NCBI RefSeq assembly: GCF_015910445.1
Contig: NZ_CP048882.1
Coordinates: forward strand, 2,914,001-2,978,000
Source: Streptomyces bathyalis
Lineage (GTDB): Bacteria; Actinomycetota; Actinomycetes; Streptomycetales; Streptomycetaceae
Length of the DNA: 64,000 bases
Direction: 5' to 3'
A program made the translations under genes and the position numbers. The notes under the pieces are model-generated. The model worked only from the letters and a program-made list of their open reading frames with translations. It made no database searches and was not told where the DNA came from. Numbering within the stretch: position 1 is the first letter of the stretch; every line of letters starts with the position of its first letter. Positions 54,577 to 61,929 of this stretch are shown in pieces.

Positions 54577-55560
54577 ATGTCTCAGCCACCCGCCGCTGAC
54601 GGCGCCCATCGTCTGGTCTCCTCGCCGGCCGGCCGAACACACCTGGTGGAGCAGGGCAGCGGGCCTCTGGTCCTGCTCCTGCACGGGTTCCCCGAGTCGT
54701 GGTACGCCTGGCGTCACCAGCTGCCCGCACTGGCCGCCGCCGGCTACCGGGCGGTGGCCATCGATGTCCGCGGCTACGGGCGCTCCTCCAAGCCCGACGG
54801 GGTGGAGGCGTACCGGATGCTCGATCTGGTGTCGGACAACGTGGCCGTGGTGGAGGCCCTGGGTGAGCGGTCCGCGGTGATCGTGGGGCACGACTGGGGC
54901 GCGACCATCGCCGCGACCTCCGCCCTCGTCCGGCCCGAAGTGTTCCGCGCGGTCGGGTTGCTGAGTGTGCCCTACACGCCGCCCGGCGGCCCCAGGCCCA
55001 GCGAGGTCTTCGCGCAGATGGGCGGCACGGACGAGTTCTACGTCTCCTACTTCCAGCAACCGGGCCGGGCCGAAGCCGAGATCGAGCCCGACGTCCGCGG
55101 CTGGCTCGCGGGCTTCTTCGCGGCCCTGTCCGCCGACACCATGCCCTCTCCCGGCGCGCCGGACCCGCACTTCGTCAGCCGTGACGGCATGCTGCGCGAC
55201 CGCTTCCCCGCCGGCCGGCTCCCCGCCTGGCTCAGCGAACACGAACTTGACGTCTACGCCGGGGAGTTCGAACGCACCGGCATGGCCGGAGCCCTCAACC
55301 GGTACCGGAACATGGACCGGGACTGGGAGGACCTCGCCGCCTTCGAGAGCGCCCCCATCACCCAGCCGTCCCTGTTCATCGGCGGCAGCCTGGACTCCTC
55401 CACGACCTGGCTGGCCAACGCCATCACGGAGTACCCCACCACGCTGCCCGCCCTCGCCGCCTCGCACATCCTCGAGGGCTGCGGCCACTTCATCCAGCAA
55501 GAACGCCCCCGGGAGACCAATCAGATCCTGACCGACTGGCTCACGGCTCTCGCTCCATGA
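54577..55560 (+). CDS. Epoxide hydrolase-like alpha/beta hydrolase
   Basis: A 327-residue hydrolase. LLLHGFPESWYAWRHQLPAL has the HGxP oxyanion motif of epoxide hydrolases, and VIVGHDWGATIAAT supplies an aspartate nucleophile (Asp106) rather than Ser. The cap region and C-terminal ILEGCGHFIQQERP with the catalytic His are present. An Asp nucleophile points to epoxide or halide substrates. Divergent from the two tiny genes. It is not linked to the minus-strand transport cluster that follows. Confidence 0.9.
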   Translation: MSQPPAADGAHRLVSSPAGRTHLVEQGSGPLVLLLHGFPESWYAWRHQLPALAAAGYRAVAIDVRGYGRSSKPDGVEAYRMLDLVSDNVAVVEALGERSAVIVGHDWGATIAATSALVRPEVFRAVGLLSVPYTPPGGPRPSEVFAQMGGTDEFYVSYFQQPGRAEAEIEPDVRGWLAGFFAALSADTMPSPGAPDPHFVSRDGMLRDRFPAGRLPAWLSEHELDVYAGEFERTGMAGALNRYRNMDRDWEDLAAFESAPITQPSLFIGGSLDSSTTWLANAITEYPTTLPALAASHILEGCGHFIQQERPRETNQILTDWLTALAP

Positions 55561-55660
55561 GGCACGGCCCCACGCACTGGCTGGGGCTTCCCCAGGAGCT
55601 GCGAAGCAGATGATCTGCGAGTACGAGCGCGGACGCGGTCGCGGCGGAGCGCGCAGGACT

Positions 55661-56197
55661 TCAGTTCCCTTCTGCTTCGACGGTCTGGCCCGACGCCGCG
55701 CGGAGACCGTGCCGGAGCGCTCGGCCGTCGCCGAAGAACGGCAAGAGGAACACGATGTGCGCGAGGTACCACCAGGACAAGGACCGGTCGAGACCCGAGA
55801 TCCACAGAACGGCACCCACCGCGACGCAGGCGGACGGCCCGGCCAGGGCCACCACGGCCGCCTGCCGCGCGGTCATGGTCCCTTCCGGCACGACCGACGT
55901 GCGCAACGCTGACCGCTCGATCGTGATGTGAGTGACCGTACGGATCCGCTTGAGGACGACGACGTGCGCCGACTCGTGCAGAGCGAACCCGACCACCATG
56001 CCCAGGGCGGCCGGTTTGACCAGCAACACCCAAGCCATGGTGGCCGGTACGGCGTCACCGGAACGCGCCATCCAGGCCAGGGCCGCGGCCAGGAGGCCAC
56101 CGACCAACGCCAGCAGAGGCCACACCTGCGCGGCCACCGCCAAGGCGACGGTGCGGACCTTCAGGTCATCTGCCCGACTCGTTGAGGAGCTGCTCAC
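55661..56197 (-). CDS. M50-like intramembrane zinc metalloprotease
   Basis: A 178-residue membrane protein with about four helices. HESAH (residues 74-78) in a hydrophobic helix is an HExxH zinc motif. AVVALAGPSACVAVGAVLW matches the M50 AGP segment, and LPFFGDGRAL (about 153-161) corresponds to the distal NPxPxxDG motif carrying the third ligand. It is shorter than classical site-2 proteases but similar in size to peptide-processing M50 proteins encoded beside ABC exporters. It is the last gene of the ABC operon and overlaps the preceding small gene by 32 bases. Expected action: cleavage of a membrane-embedded peptide or leader. Substrate inferred from context. Confidence 0.72.
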   Translation of the reverse strand: MSSSSTSRADDLKVRTVALAVAAQVWPLLALVGGLLAAALAWMARSGDAVPATMAWVLLVKPAALGMVVGFALHESAHVVVLKRIRTVTHITIERSALRTSVVPEGTMTARQAAVVALAGPSACVAVGAVLWISGLDRSLSWWYLAHIVFLLPFFGDGRALRHGLRAASGQTVEAEGN

Positions 56198-56486
56198 GGC
56201 GCTGCTTCAACCCCCGGTAGATGGCCGCGGTCATGGTCAGGAAGGCCGTCAGCAAGATGAACAGGACGACGAGCGGGACCGGATTGTCGACGCCCGCGGT
56301 GATGCCCAGCGCCCCGTTGTCCTTCTTCACGGTCTCGAAGACCATCGACCCGAAGAGCGCCTTCCGTTCGACGATCTGGTCAGGACCCGTTGAGAACATA
56401 AGGACGAGAAGGGTCACCACTGCGGTGCCCAGCGTCAGCAGCGCGGCCCCCAGAGCGGACTTCACTACCGACATGGCCTTGATCAT
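56166..56486 (-). CDS. Small two-TM membrane protein in the ABC operon
   Basis: A 106-residue protein with helices at about 12-31 (AALLTLGTAVVTLLVLMF) and 70-90 (VPLVVLFILLTAFLTMTAAI) and a short basic C-terminus. No family recognised. It may be an accessory subunit of the exporter or an immunity protein. Its ATG lies inside the 3' end of the permease frame (107-base overlap). A one-base shift in the permease would produce a clean ATGA junction here. Confidence 0.7.
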   Translation of the reverse strand: MIKAMSVVKSALGAALLTLGTAVVTLLVLMFSTGPDQIVERKALFGSMVFETVKKDNGALGITAGVDNPVPLVVLFILLTAFLTMTAAIYRGLKQRREQLLNESGR

Positions 56487-57912
56487 TCCTTCTCCTCGAC
56501 TCGCTTGTTTGGATTCCTTGGATCGCGTACCAGACGAACGCGACGGCTCCCCCGGAAAGGCAGACGACCACCGCCCAGGGCGGGAGACTGAGCAGACCCA
56601 GGCCGATCACTGACAGGCCGACAACGACGATGAACACCGACAGCCCCAGGAACACCGAGAACGGGTTGTCCTTCTCTGCCGGGAAGACGATGCTGATGCA
56701 GGTGGTCACCCCCGCTCCGCCCACGCAGGACGCCAGTGCCACGGCGCTGGAGAGGAGCAGGTGCGGGAAGAGCGCGACCGTGATCGCGAAGGCGGGCACG
56801 GCGAACAGGGCGAGCAGGACCAGCTGCGCCCTGATGAGCCGCACATAGACCCGCCAGGCCGGCTCCTGCGCACCCGGCAGCACCCTCAACTGCTGTGTGG
56901 CCGTGAACTGGTAGAGGCCGCCGAAGGACAGGGCGGCGAGGCCCCACAGGGGGTTCACCGAGGATTCGGACAGCAGCAGGTAGGCGAACACGGCCAGCGC
57001 CATCGCGGCGGCGGCCACGGTCTGCGCGCTGCGCAGCAGGCACCAGTCGTAAGGCCCGAGAACGCCTCGCAGCCGCACGCTTCCGGGAAGCTTCAGGTAT
57101 CGGGCCTGACGTACATGCTGGTTCGGGGCGAGCGCGAAGACCAGGGCCACGAGCAGGGCCGACAGTGCCGCCCCGGCGGCCAGCGTCAGCCAGGGCCCCT
57201 GTTCGTTCCAGGCCCAGGACACCGACGTGACCCACGTGTACTCGGTCCGCTTGCTGAGGTACGCGCCGGAGACGTCCGAGATCATCGGCGTCATCTGCCC
57301 GAAGTAGTACGCGAGCATCGCGAACAGGGCCAGCACGTTGAGGATGCCCGCCATCCTGCTGAGCCCCAGCAACATCCACAGCCTGGTCAGCAGTTGGTAG
57401 AGGACGGACAGGCCCAGGTAGGCCAGGACGACGGGCAGAACGACCGACGCGGTGATGTATCCGCTCGCGGACGGTCCGAGGATGATCAGCGCGCTCACGG
57501 AGAGGGAGACCAGTCCCGCGGCGGCGACCAGGGCCGTCATGGCTGCCTCGTAGAGGAGGAACGCCGCCGACCGTTCCCGGTTGGTGACGGGCAGCTGGTA
57601 GCTGAGCCTGAGCATCCCTTCGGCGTTGATGAACAGCACCTTCACCAGGAGGAAGGCGATCTGCACCCACAGCAGGATGGACACCGTCGCGGTGTCGAAC
57701 AGCAGCCGCCACACGGCTGCTTCGCCTGCCATGGGCCGCAGGAAGTAGTAGGAGGCGGTGCACATGGCGCCCAGGAGCACAACCGCCGCCGCCATCACGA
57801 ACACCCTGACCGGGGTGGACCTCAGAAAGCCGGCCCGCAGCACCCGGCGGAGGAAGAAGACGAAGAGCATCCTGGCCAGGACAGCCGAGTGCTTCAGCCG
57901 TACGCCGGTCAT
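56380..57912 (-). CDS. ABC transporter permease
   Basis: A 510-residue polytopic membrane protein with about 12 hydrophobic helices and no ATPase domain. LYEAAMTALVAAAGLVSLSV and AMALAVFAYLLLSESSVNP are typical segments. The N-terminus RMLFVFFLRRVLRAGFLRS is basic and cytoplasmic. Its start overlaps the ATPase stop by four bases. The last 45 residues (SRRRNDQGHVGSEVRSGGRA onward) are hydrophilic, Arg/Gly-rich, and overlap the next gene. The alternative frame there ends NKRVEEKE at an ATGA junction, suggesting a small indel near 56500-56520. Confidence 0.85.
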   Translation of the reverse strand: MTGVRLKHSAVLARMLFVFFLRRVLRAGFLRSTPVRVFVMAAAVVLLGAMCTASYYFLRPMAGEAAVWRLLFDTATVSILLWVQIAFLLVKVLFINAEGMLRLSYQLPVTNRERSAAFLLYEAAMTALVAAAGLVSLSVSALIILGPSASGYITASVVLPVVLAYLGLSVLYQLLTRLWMLLGLSRMAGILNVLALFAMLAYYFGQMTPMISDVSGAYLSKRTEYTWVTSVSWAWNEQGPWLTLAAGAALSALLVALVFALAPNQHVRQARYLKLPGSVRLRGVLGPYDWCLLRSAQTVAAAAMALAVFAYLLLSESSVNPLWGLAALSFGGLYQFTATQQLRVLPGAQEPAWRVYVRLIRAQLVLLALFAVPAFAITVALFPHLLLSSAVALASCVGGAGVTTCISIVFPAEKDNPFSVFLGLSVFIVVVGLSVIGLGLLSLPPWAVVVCLSGGAVAFVWYAIQGIQTSESRRRNDQGHVGSEVRSGGRAADAGHRSGDPSRPYVLNGS

Positions 57913-58625
57913 CGCTCGGACGTTTCGAGGTAGTCGAAAACCATGGCGGCAACCGATCCGTGTTCCTCGACCAGGTCCTTCGTCTGCTCGTCACGCACCA
58001 CATAACCCAGGTCGAGGAAGAGGGTCCTGTCGGCCAGGCGCTCCAGCACGGCGAAGTCGTGCGTGCACAGCAGGACGGAGCGGCCCTCGTCGCGGACCTT
58101 CCTGAACTCCCCTTCGGCGAGGTGCAGCGCTTCGATGTCGATGCCGTTGAGGGTCTCGTCGATGACGAGCAGCGGCGGGCGGATGACGAGCGCGGAGACC
58201 AGCTGCGTCTTCTTCCGCATACCGTGCGAGTAATCCTCGATGAGGTCGTCGTAGCGGCCTTCCATGGCGAACTTGCGGAACAGGCCGAGCGCTTCACCGT
58301 GGTCGACGTCGAGGCCGAACAGCTTGCCCATCATGGAGATGTACTCGCGGGCGGTGAGGAACTCGGGCAGGTAGTCGTTGCTGGAGAGGTAGATGGCCTG
58401 CTTCTTCGCCTCGGGCCGGGCGTGCTCGTGGCCGCCGATCCGGATGGATCCCGACTGAAGACGGACGAGGTCGAAGATGTTCTTGATCAGTGTGGACTTG
58501 CCGGAACCGTTGGGACCGACGAGACCGACGATCGTGCCTTCCTCGACCGTGAAGGAAACGTCCAGCAGGACGTTGACAATGCCGTCGTAGGAGTAGCTGA
58601 CGTCGTTGACATTCAGGAGAGACAC
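57909..58625 (-). CDS. ABC transporter ATP-binding protein
   Basis: A 238-residue ATPase. Walker A is GLVGPNGSGKSTLIKNI (residues 34-50). The signature is degenerate, EDYSHGMRKKTQLVSAL, as in many peptide/antibiotic exporters. Walker B is PPLLVIDETLNGIDIEA, with the switch His in LLCTHDFAVLERLA. The stop overlaps the permease start (ATGA type), making a two-component exporter. It follows the small-protein gene after a very strong hairpin, so its expression is probably a fraction of that of the small protein. Confidence 0.93.
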   Translation of the reverse strand: MSLLNVNDVSYSYDGIVNVLLDVSFTVEEGTIVGLVGPNGSGKSTLIKNIFDLVRLQSGSIRIGGHEHARPEAKKQAIYLSSNDYLPEFLTAREYISMMGKLFGLDVDHGEALGLFRKFAMEGRYDDLIEDYSHGMRKKTQLVSALVIRPPLLVIDETLNGIDIEALHLAEGEFRKVRDEGRSVLLCTHDFAVLERLADRTLFLDLGYVVRDEQTKDLVEEHGSVAAMVFDYLETSER

Positions 58626-58663
58626 TGTCGCGGGATTCCTTTACCGAGTCCGTCAACCAGGGT

Positions 58664-58706
58664 GGTGTCCAGGAAGCCCGGATGCGGCCCGGGCTTCCTG
58701 GACACC
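58664..58706. terminator. Strong hairpin between small-protein gene and ABC ATPase
   Basis: An uninterrupted 18-base stem, GGTGTCCAGGAAGCCCGG and its complement, around a seven-base loop. It lies 23 bases after the small-protein stop and 39 before the ABC ATPase start, all on one transcript. Such a partial terminator after a precursor gene is typical of peptide operons, giving high precursor and low exporter levels. Confidence 0.85.
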
Positions 58707-58728
58707 GTTCGAATCAGCTGTCAGGCAG

Positions 58729-59058
58729 CTACACGCATTCGGCGCTGACCTTCAGACCGAAGTCCTTGAAGGACCAGCTGCCGGTGAAGCTCTTGTCCTG
58801 GTAGACGACGCACCAGATGACCAGGCCGGCGTAGATGGTGGCGCCCAGGCCGAGAATGACGGCGGTGAAGATCAGGAACCACGCGTCGTAGCGGAGAAGC
58901 CCCTTGTCGACCTTGGATCTGATCGACGCGAGGGCACGCTCGGGCGCCGTGGTGGCCGCCACGTACGCAGCGATCGACGCGGACGTGGCCGCACTGGCGG
59001 ACTTCGCCCTCACCGGCTCGGCGGTCCCGGGTTCCCGTACGAGAGTTGACGCAGACAC
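58729..59058 (-). CDS. 109-residue single-TM small protein, candidate secreted-peptide precursor
   Basis: A small protein with no family I recognise. Residues 1-57 are polar and Ala/Ser/Thr-rich with a basic helix (APERALASIRSKVDKGLLRY). About 59-86 is one long hydrophobic helix (AWFLIFTAVILGLGATIYAG followed by LVIWCVVY). The C-terminal 22 residues (DKSFTGSWSFKDFGLKVSAE, then CV) are short, aromatic and end Glu-Cys-Val. Cysteines are only at 83 and 108. The GTG start has AGGAG at eight bases. It lies between a LuxR-type regulator and an ABC exporter/M50 protease operon, so precursor or substrate roles are plausible. A membrane accessory role is the alternative. Confidence 0.7.
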   Translation of the reverse strand: MSASTLVREPGTAEPVRAKSASAATSASIAAYVAATTAPERALASIRSKVDKGLLRYDAWFLIFTAVILGLGATIYAGLVIWCVVYQDKSFTGSWSFKDFGLKVSAECV

Positions 59059-59130
59059 AGTTCTTCTCCTCTGCGGTTGATGTTGACCCGGTGAAAAATG
59101 CCATGCTCATGACAGATGCCGCTAGTGTCC

Positions 59131-59550
59131 TCAGGGGCACTGTTCGATGCATTTCCGGTAGTTCGCAATCACGGCCGCCTGCGCGCGTGAGGAGATCTCC
59201 AGCTTGGTGAACACGCTGGCCACATGCTTCTTGACCGTTCGCTCGGCCACGTGCCAACGGCCGGCTATGACGGAGTTCGGCAGGCAGTCGCCCAGCGCGA
59301 CGAGAACTTCGCGCTCACGGGCGGTCAGAAGAGACAGATCTGCGGCGCGCACCCATGACGGCACGCTGATGCCTCCGCAGCAGACGCGAGACCCGTCGTG
59401 ATCAACACGTCTGTCTGATGGCAGGTCCACTTCCCGATCCCCCGTGGCAGCGGTCACGCGCCTGAGCGTTCGGCTGCGTATGACCTGGTCGGCTTGGTCA
59501 GAACCCCATGTCGCAGCGCTTACCGTAAGCGGGGCTTGAACCACGGGCAA
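59131..59550 (-). CDS. LuxR-type HTH transcriptional regulator
   Basis: A protein of up to 139 residues. The last 70 form a GerE/LuxR DNA-binding domain: LSLLTAREREVLVALGDCLP then NSVIAGRWHVAERTVKKHVA and SVFTKLEISSRAQAAVIANY. The N-terminal 70 residues show no receiver domain and are partly low-complexity, so the true start may be internal. It is the first gene of the minus-strand group, 72 bases ahead of the small-protein gene, and probably controls it. Confidence 0.8.
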   Translation of the reverse strand: MPVVQAPLTVSAATWGSDQADQVIRSRTLRRVTAATGDREVDLPSDRRVDHDGSRVCCGGISVPSWVRAADLSLLTAREREVLVALGDCLPNSVIAGRWHVAERTVKKHVASVFTKLEISSRAQAAVIANYRKCIEQCP

Positions 59551-60031
59551 TGCAGCGATGTGAGCTGGCGCTTATTCGACTACGCAGGATCGGGCGACGG
59601 AATCATGGCCGAACTGCGAACCAGCGAGGCCCCCATGTGAAGAACCGGTGAAAGTGGAATGACCGAGGTCAGGGGTGCGCGTACCGGAAGTGGCCGATAC
59701 CCGTTGGGTGACATGGCTACTTTTTTCAGCTGAGGTGGCCATTTTCAGCCGCTGCCGAAGGAACTTGCTGTCGCCCTCCGTGTCCCCAGGGGCCGTCTCA
59801 AGACGCAGGACGGTGCGGCCGTGGACAGTCCACGGCGGCAGGGGACGCCGCACCGCCGATGCCCGCCGAGTACGCGCGCCACGGGACGGGGACACCGGCA
59901 ACTCCCCCGACTCGCGGAGGAGCCAAGGGAGTTGACGAGCGGTGCGTTGACGGGCCGTGCGCCAGGACGGTGCTACGCCGCCACGGCGCCGGCCGCGACT
60001 CGGGGTCGAAGGCCCCCATGGGCGGAGCGCC
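59551..60031. other. Intergenic region between the LuxR and TetR genes
   Basis: About 480 bases without a credible gene. It contains two copies of TTTTCAGC (near 59724 and 59752) in an AT-richer patch that probably includes the promoter for the LuxR-led operon. No tRNA or strong hairpin was recognised. Confidence 0.4.
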
Positions 60032-60649
60032 CTAGAAGAGCTCGGCCTCCAGCATCTGCACGATCGTCTCGGCGGCCGCCTGCATGTCGTAGGTGGGATC
60101 GTCCAGCCCCTCGGCCACGACAGCGTCGATCATCCCGCCCACGAGGACGGCCAGTGTGCGCATGTCGCGGCCCTCGGCTCGGCTGCGGTCCCCTCGCGCC
60201 TCGGTCAACAGGGCGGCGAGGGGTTGCCGGCGTTCCGCGCGCGCAGGCCCGGTGGCCCCTGCGGGGGTGTCTTCGTCCTTGCTGACCTGATGCAGCCTCG
60301 ACTCCACGATCATGCGGGCGTGCTTGGGGTGCTCGGCGAAGTGCCCGACCATCCGCCGGACATAGGCGGCCGGTGCCTGCTCGGCGGTGACCGCGTCCAC
60401 GGCCTGCCCGACGTCGGCCACCAGCTCGTTGAGGACCTGCTGATACGCGGCCTCCAGTACGGCGTCCTTCGTCGCGAAGTGGTAGACGACCGTGCCTTTG
60501 GTGACCCCGGCGGCCTGCGCGATCCGCGCGAGGGAGGCGGCGGCGTACCCGTGCTCGGTGACCAAGTCGATCGTGGTTCTGGTCAGTTGGGCACGCCGTT
60601 CCCGCTCGATGCGGCTCGGCCCTTTACCCCCTGGGCGTCGTCCTGCCAT
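60032..60649 (-). CDS. TetR family transcriptional regulator
   Basis: A 205-residue TetR protein. The HTH is in IDLVTEHGYAAASLARIAQA followed by AGVTKGTVVYHFATKDAVLE. The rest is an effector-binding helical domain (QPLAALLTEARGDRSRAEGR, MIDAVVAEGL). Divergent from an alpha/beta-hydrolase gene, with a perfect palindrome between them that is the expected operator. Confidence 0.92.
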   Translation of the reverse strand: MAGRRPGGKGPSRIERERRAQLTRTTIDLVTEHGYAAASLARIAQAAGVTKGTVVYHFATKDAVLEAAYQQVLNELVADVGQAVDAVTAEQAPAAYVRRMVGHFAEHPKHARMIVESRLHQVSKDEDTPAGATGPARAERRQPLAALLTEARGDRSRAEGRDMRTLAVLVGGMIDAVVAEGLDDPTYDMQAAAETIVQMLEAELF

Positions 60650-60678
60650 GGCAGGAGGCTACCCGCAGCCTGCTAATC

Positions 60679-60696
60679 TTTGACCACGCGGTCAAA
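60679..60696. promoter_or_regulatory. TetR operator in the divergent gap
   Basis: TTTGACCACGCGGTCAAA: perfect 7-base arms TTTGACC/GGTCAAA around four bases, 30 bases from each of the two divergent starts. Confidence 0.8.
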
Positions 60697-60726
60697 TTTT
60701 TCGGACGACGAGCAGGGGGAAGCACG

Positions 60727-61761
60727 ATGGGAAGGCGTCAGCAGGACGACGGCACCAAACCGTCGCGGGGCCGGCCCGACCGCAAGCCCGGCTGGAAGCG
60801 ACGACGACGCACGATGCTCGCGATCACTGCCGCCGTCGTCGTGGTCACGGTGCTCACCGCGGCCTTCGCGCTGCGCACCCCCTCTCCCGTCGGCCACTGG
60901 AACTCCGCGCAGGCACAACAGGAGTTCCTGCGCGACTACAAGGCCGCCATGGAGGACATGCCGGAGCCGGACAGGACCCTGGACGTCCGTACCCGATTCG
61001 GGTTCGTACGGGTCTACAAGTTCGAGGGCACAGGCCGCGACGACGTCGATCCGCTGGTGCTGCTGCCGGGTCGCTCCTCGCCCACCCCCGTGTGGGCGGA
61101 CAACATGCCCTCCCTGCTGAAAGTCGCGGACGTGTACGCCGTGGACCTGCTCGGTGAGCCCGGCATGAGCGTGCAGGAGGCCCCGATCGCCACCGACGCC
61201 GACAACGCCGCGTGGCTCGACCGGACCCTCGCGGCGCTGCCCGAGGAGAAGTTCAACGTTCTGGGCCTGTCCATAGGCGGATGGACTGCCACGAATCTGG
61301 CTGTCCACCACCCGGAACGGATCAACGCCCTGATGCTGATCGACCCGGTCTACACCTTCAGCGGCATGCCCGCGGAGACGGCGGTGAGGGCCATCCCTGC
61401 CTCGGTGCCTTGGCTGCCCAAGTCCTGGCGCGACTCGTTCAACTCCTACACCGCCGGCGGCGCACCGGTGGAGGACGTACCCCTGGCCCGCATGACCGAG
61501 ACCGCCATGAGCACCTACGCGATCAAGCTTCCCCAGCCCACCCTGATCTCCGAAGACGACCTGGCAGGTCTGAAGATGCCCGTGCTCGCCATCCTCGCCG
61601 GCGACTCCGTCATGCACGACATCGACGCCTCCCGCCAGGTCGCCGAGCGCCGTCTGCGCAACGGAACCGTCGTGGTCCACGAGGACGCCTCCCACGCCGT
61701 GGGCTCGGAACAACCCGAGGACATCGCCCGCCAGGTCCGCGAGTTCCTCGCCGCCCCCTGA
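60727..61761 (+). CDS. Membrane-anchored alpha/beta hydrolase
   Basis: A 344-residue protein. A very basic N-terminus (PGWKRRRRTM) precedes one helix (LAITAAVVVVTVLTAAFAL, about 31-49), so the enzyme is outside the membrane as an anchored or exported domain. The hydrolase fold shows PLVLLPGRSSPTPVW, VLGLSIGGWTATNLA with the nucleophile Ser, VLAILAGDSVMHDID and EDASHAVGSEQP with Asp and His. Regulated by the divergent TetR through the shared operator. Substrate unknown. Confidence 0.88.
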   Translation: MGRRQQDDGTKPSRGRPDRKPGWKRRRRTMLAITAAVVVVTVLTAAFALRTPSPVGHWNSAQAQQEFLRDYKAAMEDMPEPDRTLDVRTRFGFVRVYKFEGTGRDDVDPLVLLPGRSSPTPVWADNMPSLLKVADVYAVDLLGEPGMSVQEAPIATDADNAAWLDRTLAALPEEKFNVLGLSIGGWTATNLAVHHPERINALMLIDPVYTFSGMPAETAVRAIPASVPWLPKSWRDSFNSYTAGGAPVEDVPLARMTETAMSTYAIKLPQPTLISEDDLAGLKMPVLAILAGDSVMHDIDASRQVAERRLRNGTVVVHEDASHAVGSEQPEDIARQVREFLAAP

Positions 61762-61929
61762 CCCGGGCCCGTTAGAACACGGAGCAGGGGGAGTTGACGA
61801 GTCCTGCACCTGGACCGGGCCACGCCACCGCGGCCGCGGGCTCTGGCTCCGGCTCCGGCTCGAAGGGCGACGAGCTGCCGTACTGGCCATCGATCAGTGG
61901 GCTCCGAAGCCGATGGAGAGCCGATTTGG

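Noticed and set aside
53633..56400. Shared 16-mer AGGACCCGTTGAGAAC at about 53634 and 56385
   Set aside because: One chance match of this length is plausible in a 64-kb window and no flanking similarity extends it.
55661..59550. Assigning the ABC/M50 group to a named class such as daptide or YydF-type RiPP
   Set aside because: The radical SAM, aminotransferase, decarboxylase and methyltransferase genes of those classes are absent, and the small protein is longer with a full transmembrane helix.
59572..59901. Minus-strand frame containing a GTRTPDLG string, often a sign of a mis-translated tRNA gene
   Set aside because: No cloverleaf arms or T-loop GGTTCGA could be found in the DNA there, so no tRNA is called.
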